Of a stretch of 64,000 nucleotides of DNA, positions 1 through 7,831 are shown in pieces. Origin of the DNA: G963701675 sp963701675 (GTDB lineage Bacteria > Planctomycetota > Planctomycetia > Gemmatales > Gemmataceae); NCBI GenBank assembly GCA_963701675.1, contig OY969623.1:3348001-3412000 (forward strand), read 5' to 3'. The notes beneath the pieces are model-generated. The model was not told the origin of the DNA and ran no database searches. It saw only the letters and a program-made list of their open reading frames with translations. Each line of letters starts with the position of its first letter. The stretch's first letter is position 1. Position numbers and translations under genes: made by a program.

Positions 1-302
1 ATGCGATAGTTGCCGCCCGTATCCCTCCGAATGGTGTGTTGATCGGCACCCGAGCCCAATATCGTCAACTCGTCACTCAAACTTGGTAGCGCGCCACTTA
101 AGTTGATTGTGCCGGAGATCGTGAAGTCGATCGTATCCTCGCCCGGCTCCGCGTTGGTCTTGGTAATGCAGTAACGCAGATCGCCACGGCTTCCTGTTCC
201 GACTCCAAGGTCCGATGGGCGCGTGACGTGGCAGACGGACAAGAGGGTGCGCTCTTCGAGGGATTCCAAACGCGGGTGTGTGGTACGTAGTTGCGATCGC
301 AT
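1..302 (-). CDS. Secreted beta-helix type protein, N-terminal part (runs off the window)
   Basis: Read on the minus strand, ATG at 302 opens a frame with no stop to base 1. The first residues are basic, followed by LESLEERTLLS. This is a short signature that opens many large planctomycete extracellular proteins. Then comes a segment with SRGDLRYCITKTNAEPGEDT, a hydrophobic stretch around IDFTISGTINL, and LPSLSDELTILGSG. This is the usual start of right-handed beta-helix repeat proteins (SLRxAI-xxAN-pGxDTI pattern). A weak GGAG lies about 9 bases before the ATG. Only about 100 residues are present, so the total size and function are unknown. The family assignment rests on pattern memory, not on a search. 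Confidence 0.72.
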   Translation of the reverse strand, partial: MRSQLRTTHPRLESLEERTLLSVCHVTRPSDLGVGTGSRGDLRYCITKTNAEPGEDTIDFTISGTINLSGALPSLSDELTILGSGADQHTIRRDTGGNYR

Positions 303-537
303 GCGAAAATCTCCAAAGGCGGGTAACGAGGATCGCCCGCAGCCCGAGCAACGGCCTACCCTGTCGCGCTGCGGACAAAGGCGAACAAAAACGGAAAGCT
401 TCTTCCGTCACGAATAAGCGCGGTGGAACGAGTCCCTCTCGTGAATTGATCTAAACATGCGCGAGTCCCTATCTATATAACGTGATTTCAAGCCAAAACC
501 GGACGCGCCGTATCGAAAATTCACGGAAATTTTTTGG

Positions 538-1617
538 TTATGGCGACGTCAGTGCATCACCCGGCAGGGTAAAATCGGCGATATAGAGCTGAGGCGGTTG
601 CTGGCCGTCGCGGTTTGAGGTCCACATTAGCTTCTTGCCGTCCGGGCTGAAGACCGGCAACACATCTGAGCCGGGAGCGAATGTGAGGCGAACTTTCTTG
701 CCCGTTTCCACATTCATCCACCAGATGTCGTAGTTCGGTCGGGCCGTCGGATCACTGTGGTCGGCGCCGGCGTAGACAATGTGCTTGCCGTCCTCGTACC
801 AGTACGGTCCCCAATTCACCGTGTTGGGATCATCCGTCAGGGCACGGTCGCCGGTGCCGTCGGAGTTGATGATGTGAATTTGCAGATGGTCCTTCTTCTT
901 GCGGTCGCTGCGGTAGATCACGCGAGCGCCGTCAGGTGAAAAGAATGGCCCGCCGTTGTAGCAGCCCGGGGCGTTGGTCAACTTTCGCACATTCTTGCCG
1001 TCCGCATCCATGATGAAGAGTTCGAGATTGCCGTCGCGGTTGGAGCAGAACACAATTTGCTTGCCGTCGCTCGAATAGCTTCCCTCCGCGTCGTAACCTT
1101 TCTCCTTGGTGAGTTGAACGCGTCCGGAGCCGTCGGGATTGGCCTCGAAGATGTCCATCTGGGGATCGAAATCCCATTGGTATCGACGGCGTGTGCCGGT
1201 CTTGCGATCTTCTTCACGCTGCTTGTACTCGGCTTCGTGGTGCTTCTTCGCATCGGGGTCGAGATGGCTGCTGGCGTAGAAGATTTTCTTGCCGTCGGGC
1301 CGGAAATACGCACAGGTCGTGCGTCCAACGCCGGGGCTGATGCGTCGATACGGCCCGCCGATCGGACCGGCGAAAATCTGATAGAACGGGTTCCCGGTGT
1401 CTTTCTCTTCCGCCTGAAAGATGATCTGTTTCATGTCTGGCGAAAAATAACCCTCGCCAGCCCGGACGAAATCATGCGTGATCTGCCGAATGTTCGTGAG
1501 GTACTTTGATTCCATCGTCTGCCAATCATCCGCCGCAGGCGCAACAACAGCAGGCGCACAACAATCCCCACAACCCCCGGCCAGCATCGCGCTCGTAATC
1601 AAAACCACCCGAATCAT
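538..1617 (-). CDS. TolB-like beta-propeller (PD40) lipoprotein
   Basis: A 359-residue protein with a hydrophobic N-terminus ending in LAGGC, a possible lipoprotein cleavage site with Cys about 16 residues in. Six or more WD40-like PD40 blades follow, with cores such as YFRPDGKKIFYAS, YSSDGKQIVFCSNRDG, FFSPDGARVIYRSD and VFSPDGKKLMWTSNRDG. This is the fold of TolB propellers and of the N-terminal half of prolyl oligopeptidase-like enzymes. No peptidase domain is present, so a periplasmic or surface binding role is likely. The start at 1617 was chosen because GGAG lies 6 bases upstream. The frame is open further back, but that would run into tRNA-Val. The heptamer array just upstream is listed separately. 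Confidence 0.82.
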   Translation of the reverse strand: MIRVVLITSAMLAGGCGDCCAPAVVAPAADDWQTMESKYLTNIRQITHDFVRAGEGYFSPDMKQIIFQAEEKDTGNPFYQIFAGPIGGPYRRISPGVGRTTCAYFRPDGKKIFYASSHLDPDAKKHHEAEYKQREEDRKTGTRRRYQWDFDPQMDIFEANPDGSGRVQLTKEKGYDAEGSYSSDGKQIVFCSNRDGNLELFIMDADGKNVRKLTNAPGCYNGGPFFSPDGARVIYRSDRKKKDHLQIHIINSDGTGDRALTDDPNTVNWGPYWYEDGKHIVYAGADHSDPTARPNYDIWWMNVETGKKVRLTFAPGSDVLPVFSPDGKKLMWTSNRDGQQPPQLYIADFTLPGDALTSP

Positions 1618-1628
1618 CCTCTTCTCCA

Positions 1629-1654
1629 TTCTGAATTCTGAATTCTGAGTTCTC
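1629..1654. repeat. Tandem heptamer array (CAGAATT on minus strand)
   Basis: About three copies of CAGAATT/AATTCTG lie between tRNA-Val and the TolB-like gene, ending at the ribosome-binding region of that gene. The same unit occurs, longer, at 27936-27997. The sequence is directly visible; the origin is unknown. Confidence 0.8.
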
Positions 1655-1665
1655 TCTTCCAACAT

Positions 1666-1738
1666 TGGGCACTGAGGGATTTGAACCCCCGACATCCGCG
1701 GTGTAAGCACGGCGCTCTAGCCCCTGAGCTAAGTGCCC
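1666..1738 (-). tRNA. tRNA-Val (UAC)
   Basis: The minus strand folds as a full cloverleaf. The acceptor GGGCACT pairs with AGTGCCC, and the discriminator base is A. The D-arm is TTAGCTCAGGGGCTAGAGC-like. The anticodon stem CCGTG/CGCGG encloses the loop CTTACAC, giving anticodon TAC. The T-arm is GGGGGTTCAAATCCC. It is 73 nt long and CCA is not encoded. Confidence 0.95.
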
Positions 1739-1835
1739 GACGGTCTTTTTCCAGTTTATCCGATCGTTTCGATATTCCAACCGATCGGACTAACGGAGCA
1801 CCGCCCAACGATCCCATGTGTTCGGCTTACTGTCA

Positions 1836-3029
1836 TCATTTTTTGAAATGCGGCACGGGATCCAGTTCTAAGAGTCGCACGACGTTCCGCACCACTGCAT
1901 CGATGGTGTAGTCCACTTCGCCCTCGGTACTAAATCGGCCAAGGCCGAATCGGATGCTGCTGTGGGCCAATTCATCCGACATGCCGAGTGCCCGCAGGAC
2001 GTAGCTCGGTTCGGGATTCGCCGACGTGCACGCCGAGCCGGAACTGACGGCAATGTCTGTCAGGGCCATCAACAGAGCGTCGCCTTTGACGCCGGCAAAG
2101 CTGAGGTTGAGATTTCCCGCCAGTCGTTCGGTGGGATGCCCATTAAGAATGGGAGTGTGATGATCGGTGCGGACCAATTGGTCCACGATGCCGCGGTGCA
2201 AGCGTTCGCGCAGGCGGCGCAACCGTTCGGCTTCGTGGGGCATTTCTTGCAGGCATAGTTCGCATGCCATGCCGAACCCGACGATGAGGGGCACCGGCAA
2301 CGTACCGCTTCGCATGCCGCGTTCATGGCCGCCGCCGTCCAAAAGAGGCGCCAGGCGGACGTGTGGATTTCGACGGCGAACGTAAAGCGCGCCGACGCCT
2401 TTGGGGCCGTACATCTTGTGTGCCGACAGGCTGAGCAGATCAACACCGAGTTCATCGACATCCAACGGCAACGTGCGGGTCGCTTGCGTCGCATCCGTGT
2501 GAAAGAGAATGCCGCGCTCTTTACAGATGGTTCCGATCGCACGAATCGGCTGCAGCGTGCCGATCTCGTTATTGGCCGCCATGATGCTGACGAGGATCGT
2601 ATCATCGGCGATTGCGTCCGCAATTTGCTCCGCCGACACCCGGCCGAATGAATCCACGGGCAAAAAGGTAACACGGAACCCTTCGCGCTCCAGCCGCCTA
2701 CACGGATCGAGCACGGCGTGATGCTCGATCACGGAAGTGACGATGTGTTGACCGCGATCGCGGTACATGGACGCCACGCCACGGATGGCGAGGTTGTCGC
2801 TTTCGGTGGCGCCGCTGGTGAAAACGATCTCCCGCGCGTCGGCACTGATGAACTTGGCAAGTTGATCGCGAGCTTGCTTCACCGCCTCCTCGGCCCGCCA
2901 TCCGAACACATGAGTGCGACTCGCCGCGTTTCCATAATGCTCGGAAAAGTACGGGGCCATCGCCTCCACGACGCGCGGATCGGTCCGCGTCGTCGAATGA
3001 TTGTCCATGTAGATCGGAAGGTGAAGCAT
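1836..3029 (-). CDS. iscS: Cysteine desulfurase (IscS/NifS class)
   Basis: A PLP enzyme that removes sulfur from cysteine for Fe-S cluster and thionucleoside synthesis. It opens with MLHLPIYMDNHSTTR, close to the IscS N-terminus. It has the FTSGATESDNLAI motif, the PLP-lysine motif SAHKMYGPKG, and the active-site cysteine loop SSGSACTSANPEPSYVL. At about 397 residues it is full length for IscS. The ATG at 3029 is preferred. A TTG five codons upstream (3044) is the only longer option, and neither has a clear Shine-Dalgarno. No iscU or iscA lies next to it, so the gene stands alone beside tRNA-Val. Confidence 0.93.
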   Translation of the reverse strand: MLHLPIYMDNHSTTRTDPRVVEAMAPYFSEHYGNAASRTHVFGWRAEEAVKQARDQLAKFISADAREIVFTSGATESDNLAIRGVASMYRDRGQHIVTSVIEHHAVLDPCRRLEREGFRVTFLPVDSFGRVSAEQIADAIADDTILVSIMAANNEIGTLQPIRAIGTICKERGILFHTDATQATRTLPLDVDELGVDLLSLSAHKMYGPKGVGALYVRRRNPHVRLAPLLDGGGHERGMRSGTLPVPLIVGFGMACELCLQEMPHEAERLRRLRERLHRGIVDQLVRTDHHTPILNGHPTERLAGNLNLSFAGVKGDALLMALTDIAVSSGSACTSANPEPSYVLRALGMSDELAHSSIRFGLGRFSTEGEVDYTIDAVVRNVVRLLELDPVPHFKK

Positions 3030-3131
3030 GGCTGTGGGTGACAATCGAACTGTTCGCGTTGATTCTACTTACTTCATTGAGATTAACGTAGATGAATGAG
3101 CATCGGCGGATTACGGGTGAATTCAGAGGTA

Positions 3132-3204
3132 GGTGTGTCAAGTCTTCGCAGACACACCGAGATACCGTCGACATGCCGGTGCGTTTGCGCGGACTTGACG
3201 CACC
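3132..3204. repeat. Pair of inverted palindromic repeat units
   Basis: Two 27-nt units, 3132-3158 and 3178-3204, are reverse complements of each other with about six mismatches. Each is also nearly self-complementary at its ends (GGTG...CACC). The core GTCAAGTCCGCG and its complement recur in the hairpin at 15480-15529, so this is an interspersed family, not a single terminator. Confidence 0.7.
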
Positions 3205-3794
3205 CTACAACTGACAGACTACGGTTCGGCCTTCCATGAGCAGGTGCACTTCAGGCATGGGGTGAATGACACAACTTGCCGGAGAATGTCACAGTGCGAC
3301 CCGTACGATTCCCGGCTCGCCTTAAGTCGGTACACCGTGAGAATGATCAAAGCGCCGTCGCCCCCGGTAGACGAACTGTTGCCTTCGCGCAAGTGCCGAT
3401 GTGGATTCCATCTGCGTGATTCGACACGACTCCCTGTCCCATTTTCGGCGTTTGTTGACGGTGTCTCACTTTGGCATCGACAAGCACGGACGCGATGTAT
3501 CGCGTGAGATTTTCTCAAACCGAGATGATGATTCGTTCCGCTCATCGTTGCGACTCCAGCGCAGCGCTCCCAATCGAACCCATTGGGTTTATCAGATGGC
3601 ACAGTGGTTCGTCAATAAGGGGATGCACTCCATTTTCAAATTCGTGGAATCTCCCAAACGCTAAGACTCCACCGATGTGACTTCGTGGTGTCTAAGTCAT
3701 GTTGTTCTAAACTGCGCAGAAGCTGTTCGCCACGACCGGTAAACGAAAAACGCTTCCCGGTTCTTGTGTAGAAGTCACGGAATCGAGCGAAGCA

Positions 3795-3935
3795 GAGTAG
3801 GATTAAGATGAAGACTAAGAGTAGGATTGAGACTACGACCAAGACAGCAAGACAAAGATCAAGAGTAAGAGCAATCCTCATCCTAATCTTGCTCTTTCTT
3901 CCTACTCATAGTCTTACTCTTCCTCATTTTCGGCG
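3795..3935. repeat. Degenerate purine-rich repeats turning into their complement
   Basis: The plus strand first carries a run of AAGACTAAGAGTAGGATT-like words, then switches to CTAATCTTGCTCTTTCTTCC-like words. GACTAAGAGTAGGA near 3813 pairs, with one mismatch, with TCCTACTCATAGTC near 3900. The stretch is therefore a long imperfect inverted repeat of degenerate 6-7 base words. No gene is visible in it. Confidence 0.6.
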
Positions 3936-4054
3936 AAAAGGAAAGAACTTCGCCGAGACGTGGTCGAAACTCCCTCGTTCTTGACACGTCACCCCCCCCT
4001 GTTAGAATGGCGCTGAGCATTGCGGATTGGGTTGGTCGGTGAGAGCCCGGAACG

Positions 4055-4537
4055 ATGAAGTGTCAGAAGTGTAATAAGCCTGCGACGTTCTTCATCACGG
4101 AAATCATCAATGAGGACCAGTTCGAAGATTTGCACCTGTGCGAGGAATGCGCCAACAAATACCTCCACGATCCCCAAGGCAAGGCGGCGCTCAAGGCTGG
4201 CTACGGCGGCGCCGGCGAAGAAAGCGAAGAACTCAGCGCCCTGAATCAACGAGAGTGCCCGAACTGCGGCATCAAGTTCGTCGAGTTCCGAAACTCCGGT
4301 CGTCTGGGGTGTCCACACGACTACGAAGAGTTTCGCGATGAGCTAGCCACGTTGTTGGAGAATATTCACGGGGAAACGCGCCATTGCGGGAAGTCTCCAC
4401 GCCGGTTGCCGCAAAGTAAGCAAACGCAATCGGAGTTGGTTCAGCTTCGAAAACAACTCCAGCAGGCGGTTACACGCGAAGCATACGAAGACGCTGCCCG
4501 CCTTCGGGACCGGATTCGAGAGCTGGAAGAGTGTTAA
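4055..4537 (+). CDS. mcsA: McsA-like zinc protein with UvrB/UvrC motif, copy 1
   Basis: McsA is the activator and adaptor of the protein-arginine kinase McsB. This 160-residue protein has CQKC near residue 3, CEEC near 29, and CPNCGIKFVEFR followed by GRLGCPHDY, giving the four-pair cysteine layout of McsA. The C-terminus (about 125-158) is a UVR motif of the type QLRKQLQQAVTREAYEDAARLRDRI. It is followed by a second mcsA and by mcsB, all on the same strand. The odd feature is that the gap to copy 2 is 212 bases and is filled with heptamer repeats. Confidence 0.9.
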   Translation: MKCQKCNKPATFFITEIINEDQFEDLHLCEECANKYLHDPQGKAALKAGYGGAGEESEELSALNQRECPNCGIKFVEFRNSGRLGCPHDYEEFRDELATLLENIHGETRHCGKSPRRLPQSKQTQSELVQLRKQLQQAVTREAYEDAARLRDRIRELEEC

Positions 4538-4557
4538 GCAGTTCTCAGTTGTAAGAA

Positions 4558-4749
4558 CAGTTGTCAGTTGTCAGTTGTCAGTTACTAGTTATCGCTACAT
4601 CTCGTTGCCGGCGTTACCCGACCATCCGCCGGACTCATAAGTCAATACCGTTGATTTACTAACTGAAAACTAACAACGGACAACGGACGACAACTGACAT
4701 CTGTTCTTACAACTGACTGACAACTGACAACTGACAACTGACAACTGTT
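4558..4749. repeat. Heptamer arrays in opposite orientation between the two mcsA genes
   Basis: Starting at 4558 there are about four copies of TCAGTTG. From 4672 come CAACGGA copies, then CAACTGA copies through 4749, ending directly at the ATG at 4750. The two blocks are reverse complements. In addition, CAGTTGTAAGAACA near 4546 matches the complement of TGTTCTTACAACTG near 4702. The transcript could therefore fold into one long hairpin covering most of the spacer. There is no Shine-Dalgarno before the second mcsA; the repeat occupies that place. Confidence 0.85.
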
Positions 4750-5253
4750 ATGAAATGCCATGATTGCGGCAAGAAAAAGGCGACGGTCCACTTGACCGAT
4801 ATCGTGGACGGGTTCAAGAATGAACTGCACCTATGTCCGGATTGCGCCGAGAAACGGCAATTGATGCAGAAGCAGGAAGTGAACCTGCCGGCGATACTGG
4901 AAACATTGATCGGACAGCACTTGGGGCAACTAACGGATGAGTTAGCGCGGTTGACCTGCCCTGCGTGTGGGATAAAGTATATGGAGTTTCGCGCCGAGGG
5001 CCGGCTGGGATGTCCGAATGACTATGAAGCGTTTCGGGCCGGCTTGCAGCCGCTTTTGGAACGCATTCACCGTGGGACCGTCCGCCATGTTGGCAAAACC
5101 CCGCGGCGGGGAACCAGGCTTGGGCCCGCTCTGGCTGAACTGATTGATCTCCGCAGAAAACTACACGAGGCGGTCGAAGCGGAAGAATATGAGAAGGCCG
5201 CCCGTCTTCGTGATCTGCTAAGGCAGAAGGAAGCCACGGATGAATCTGGATGA
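4750..5253 (+). CDS. mcsA: McsA-like zinc protein with UvrB/UvrC motif, copy 2
   Basis: A 167-residue paralogue of the preceding gene. CHDCGKKKATVHLTDIVDG opens the protein, then come LCPDCAEK, CPACGIKYMEF and GRLGCPNDYEAF. A C-terminal UVR motif is present around EAEEYEKAARLRDLLRQKE. It overlaps mcsB by 14 bases, so the two are probably translationally coupled and this copy is the likely direct partner of McsB. Identity with copy 1 is clear along the whole length but not close, so the duplication is not recent. Confidence 0.9.
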   Translation: MKCHDCGKKKATVHLTDIVDGFKNELHLCPDCAEKRQLMQKQEVNLPAILETLIGQHLGQLTDELARLTCPACGIKYMEFRAEGRLGCPNDYEAFRAGLQPLLERIHRGTVRHVGKTPRRGTRLGPALAELIDLRRKLHEAVEAEEYEKAARLRDLLRQKEATDESG

Positions 5254-6271
5254 CCTGACTCATACCAGTGGCGAATGGCTGCGCGGCACGGGCCCGGAAT
5301 CCGATATCGTAATTTCGAGCCGGATCCGCCTGGCTCGTAACCTGGCGGCATTTCCTTTCAGTAATCGCAGCAGCAACCATCAGAAATCCGAGATCGAATC
5401 GGCGCTGCGCGAGCGCATCCTCAAGCTTGCCCTCGATCCCAATCTCGAATATGTCAGCGTTCCGACGTTGACGCAGCTTGATCGGCAGTTTCTCGTCGAA
5501 CGCCAGTTGATCAGTCGCGAGTTAGCCGCCGTCGATGGTCCGCGCGGTGTCGCGGTCGCTCCGAAAGAGACCGTCAGTTTGATGGTCAACGAAGAAGACC
5601 ATCTCCGGCTTCAAGTCATGCGCAGCGGCTTCGCACTGGAGGAAGCCTGGCAAGATATCGACCGCCTCGACGACATGCTTGAGGAACGAGTTACCTACGC
5701 CTTCAGCGATGAGTTTGGCTACTTGACGGCATGTCCGACGAACGTGGGCACCGGCATGCGCGCCAGCGTCATGCTTCACTTGCCGGCTCTGGTTCTCACC
5801 AAACAGATCGAGAAGGTGTTTCGGGCCCTCCAAAAGATCAATCTGGCAGTACGCGGACTTTACGGTGAAGGCAGCCGGGCGTCGGGCGACTTCTATCAAA
5901 TCTCCAATCAGGTAACGCTCGGTAAAAGCGAGGCGACGATCCTCAATGAAATCCGCGAAGTCATACCGGAAATGATTCGCTACGAACGGCAAGCTCGGAC
6001 GACGTTGCTGCGGGAGACGCGGCCATCGCTTCACGATCGCGTGTCGCGCGCATTCGGCACGCTTCAATCGGCAACGATGATGACGTCGGAAGAAACGATG
6101 GACCTGCTGTCGAGCGTTCGCCTTGGGATCAATCTGAACTTGCTGAACGAAGTATTGAGCATACCCACCGTTAACGAATTGTTCATTCACACCCAACCGG
6201 CTCATCTTCAAAAACTCATGGGCTCGCCGCTGGATGGCGAAGAGCGCAACGCTGCCCGGCGCGCTATCTGA
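5240..6271 (+). CDS. mcsB: Protein-arginine kinase McsB (ATP:guanido phosphotransferase)
   Basis: Phosphorylates arginine residues of client proteins; in Firmicutes this marks them for ClpCP degradation. The kinase has SSRIRLARNLAAFPF near residue 30 and the nucleotide/catalytic loop TACPTNVGTGMRASVMLHLP near 170, with the conserved Cys. The GLYGEGSRASGDFYQISNQ segment is also present. Its 343 residues are slightly shorter than Bacillus McsB. ATG at 5240 lies inside the end of the second mcsA. No ctsR or clpC is adjacent, so the Firmicute regulatory context is absent here. Confidence 0.95.
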   Translation: MNLDDLTHTSGEWLRGTGPESDIVISSRIRLARNLAAFPFSNRSSNHQKSEIESALRERILKLALDPNLEYVSVPTLTQLDRQFLVERQLISRELAAVDGPRGVAVAPKETVSLMVNEEDHLRLQVMRSGFALEEAWQDIDRLDDMLEERVTYAFSDEFGYLTACPTNVGTGMRASVMLHLPALVLTKQIEKVFRALQKINLAVRGLYGEGSRASGDFYQISNQVTLGKSEATILNEIREVIPEMIRYERQARTTLLRETRPSLHDRVSRAFGTLQSATMMTSEETMDLLSSVRLGINLNLLNEVLSIPTVNELFIHTQPAHLQKLMGSPLDGEERNAARRAI

Positions 6272-6312
6272 GAAATCGGCTCCGCGAAGCCGGGCCTCAA
6301 CCAAACTAGCGT

Positions 6313-6744
6313 ATGCTGACGCGCTGGGTGATCTGGCTTGTATTCCTGGCATTGTGGACGTGGGGGCAGATGTTGCCCGATCCGGCGGGTCTCTTGCGAG
6401 GTCTGCTCTCCACCTCAGGTGGCGATGCGGGGGGCGAAACGGCCTATCGTTCGTGGTTGTTGGAGACAGTCCTTTCGCCCAGGTTTTGGGACGTACTTCA
6501 TGTCCTTGGATATCTGGCGTTGACTGTCCTGAGCGGCTGGCTTCGCGTACCGTGGAAGTGGCGCGGGCTGCTTTTGGCATTTCTCTTGTTTCACGCGCTC
6601 GCCACCGAGTATCTGCAAGGGTTTCAGCCGGGCCGGTTTGCAACCTGGCCCGACGCGGGATTGAACTACCTCGGCATCGCATTGGGACTAATGATGTCAA
6701 TCAAATGGTGGCTGGAGCGCCGCGCGGTGGACTTGAATCGTTGA
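6313..6744 (+). CDS. VanZ-like membrane protein
   Basis: A 143-residue protein with about four hydrophobic segments. It has the VanZ-family pattern: a His before the second helix (DVLHVLGYLAL), then a polar cluster ATEYLQGFQPGRFATWPDAG followed by LNYLGIALG. VanZ was named from low-level teicoplanin resistance, but most relatives have no known role. It follows mcsB by 41 bases on the same strand. Its last 44 bases overlap the convergent lgt gene. Confidence 0.85.
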   Translation: MLTRWVIWLVFLALWTWGQMLPDPAGLLRGLLSTSGGDAGGETAYRSWLLETVLSPRFWDVLHVLGYLALTVLSGWLRVPWKWRGLLLAFLLFHALATEYLQGFQPGRFATWPDAGLNYLGIALGLMMSIKWWLERRAVDLNR

Positions 6745-7828
6745 CAACCGGCTGGCGGCAGAGCCACGCCATCAGGCAAAGTCCCGTCACGAAAAACAGT
6801 ATGCTTGCATTCTGCGACAGCGTCATTCCCGTGTCGAGAATGCTGGCCGTATCGCTGCGTAGCATTTCGTTCAAGAAGCGATGGACGGCGTACCCGAGGA
6901 TGAAAACTACCATTACCATACCGTCGCGCCGGCGGAACGGTTCAAAGGCGATCAGCAAGAGGTAAAGCAGCGCCATGCTGATCGATTCGTAGATTTGTGT
7001 CGGATGCAGGCCCAGCGTTCGCGGCGAAAACTCTGGAAGCGGAATCTCTTCGCTCCCGCGGCGGACGGTAAGTGTCAACTGATTTTCGCCGCGAGTCCAA
7101 CCGTCTCCTTCGCCCAGGTATTCATATAGCTCGAGGTAACGTTTGATGGGCTTATCGTTCACGCGAACAATCACGTCGCCCGGCTTCAGTCCGCTGGCTT
7201 CCGCCTGCGAACCGGCAACTACCGCTCCGACCGTGCGTGGATCGACAGCGTCACGATCCACCATGATAAACCCAGCCGCGGTCTGGTAGCCGCGATCGAC
7301 CAAGGTGTAGCGTGGGGGCGCAGTCAGCGGGAATGTAATCGTTGGGCAATGGCTGCAAGCCACGTTGCCGTAACAACAGCCGTTAAGCAAACAACCGACT
7401 CGACCAACAAAGAGGCCGATCGCGACGCACGGCGCCACAATGTCAGCCAGCTTCCAAATCGATAAGCCGTGCTTGCGGATGATGAACCAGTAGCCCAAGA
7501 CGCCGCCAATGACGCCTCCAATCGCGGAGCCGTAAAAAACGAGTCCGCCGTCCCAGATTCGAAAGAACTGCTCCACGGGGACGCGGAACTGGACCATGAA
7601 GACGATGCGCGCGCCGATGATCCCGCACACGAAGATCCAGATGGCCAGGTCTTGCAGGTGTTGGGGTGCGATGCCCCGCTTCATCGCACGGCGGGAGGCC
7701 ATCCACGTCGTCACCAGAAACGTAACGAACAGCATGGCCCCGAATCCGTAGACCGGGAGATTCTCTGGCCACCAATCGGGCAGCCAATCGAACGGCTTCA
7801 GTGGTATTCGGAAGAGGACTTGGCGCAT
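6701..7828 (-). CDS. lgt: Prolipoprotein diacylglyceryl transferase with inserted PDZ domain
   Basis: Lgt transfers diacylglycerol to the lipobox cysteine of prelipoproteins in the inner membrane. Recognisable are the N-terminal helices, GGLVFYGSAIGGVIGG, the Arg/Asn motif GRVGCLLNGCCYG, and LHPTQIYES, followed by the last helices. At 375 residues it is about 85 longer than E. coli Lgt. The extra piece lies at about residues 190-270, between the GCCYG and HPTQIYE motifs, and reads as a PDZ domain (VVAGSQAEASGLKPGDVIV, then VNDKPI). The position that is FHG in E. coli reads FYG here. The start lies 3 bases after the moxR stop, so both are probably one operon. Confidence 0.9.
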   Translation of the reverse strand: MRQVLFRIPLKPFDWLPDWWPENLPVYGFGAMLFVTFLVTTWMASRRAMKRGIAPQHLQDLAIWIFVCGIIGARIVFMVQFRVPVEQFFRIWDGGLVFYGSAIGGVIGGVLGYWFIIRKHGLSIWKLADIVAPCVAIGLFVGRVGCLLNGCCYGNVACSHCPTITFPLTAPPRYTLVDRGYQTAAGFIMVDRDAVDPRTVGAVVAGSQAEASGLKPGDVIVRVNDKPIKRYLELYEYLGEGDGWTRGENQLTLTVRRGSEEIPLPEFSPRTLGLHPTQIYESISMALLYLLLIAFEPFRRRDGMVMVVFILGYAVHRFLNEMLRSDTASILDTGMTLSQNASILFFVTGLCLMAWLCRQPVVNDSSPPRGAPATI

Positions 7829-7831
7829 TCC

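Larger units (their letters stand above)
3030..4054. other. Gene-poor 1 kb spacer with palindromes and purine-rich repeats
   Basis: No credible coding frame was found here. The short frames on both strands encode low-complexity or unrecognisable peptides. It holds a pair of related palindromic units (3132-3158 and 3178-3204) and a degenerate purine/pyrimidine repeat field (about 3795-3935). The end of the stretch, before 4055, should carry the mcsA promoter, but I could not assign one. Confidence 0.6.

Noticed and set aside
3636..3881. Leu/Val-rich small minus-strand ORF that looks like a membrane peptide
   Set aside because: Its hydrophobic part is the translation of the degenerate purine/pyrimidine repeats, so it is an artefact of composition.
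4672..4749. Possible CRISPR-like repeats
   Set aside because: The units are 7 bases long without spacers; no cas genes are present.
5522..6700. Long minus-strand frame opposite mcsB
   Set aside because: It is antisense to a well-recognised McsB and encodes no recognisable motif; it is a product of codon bias.
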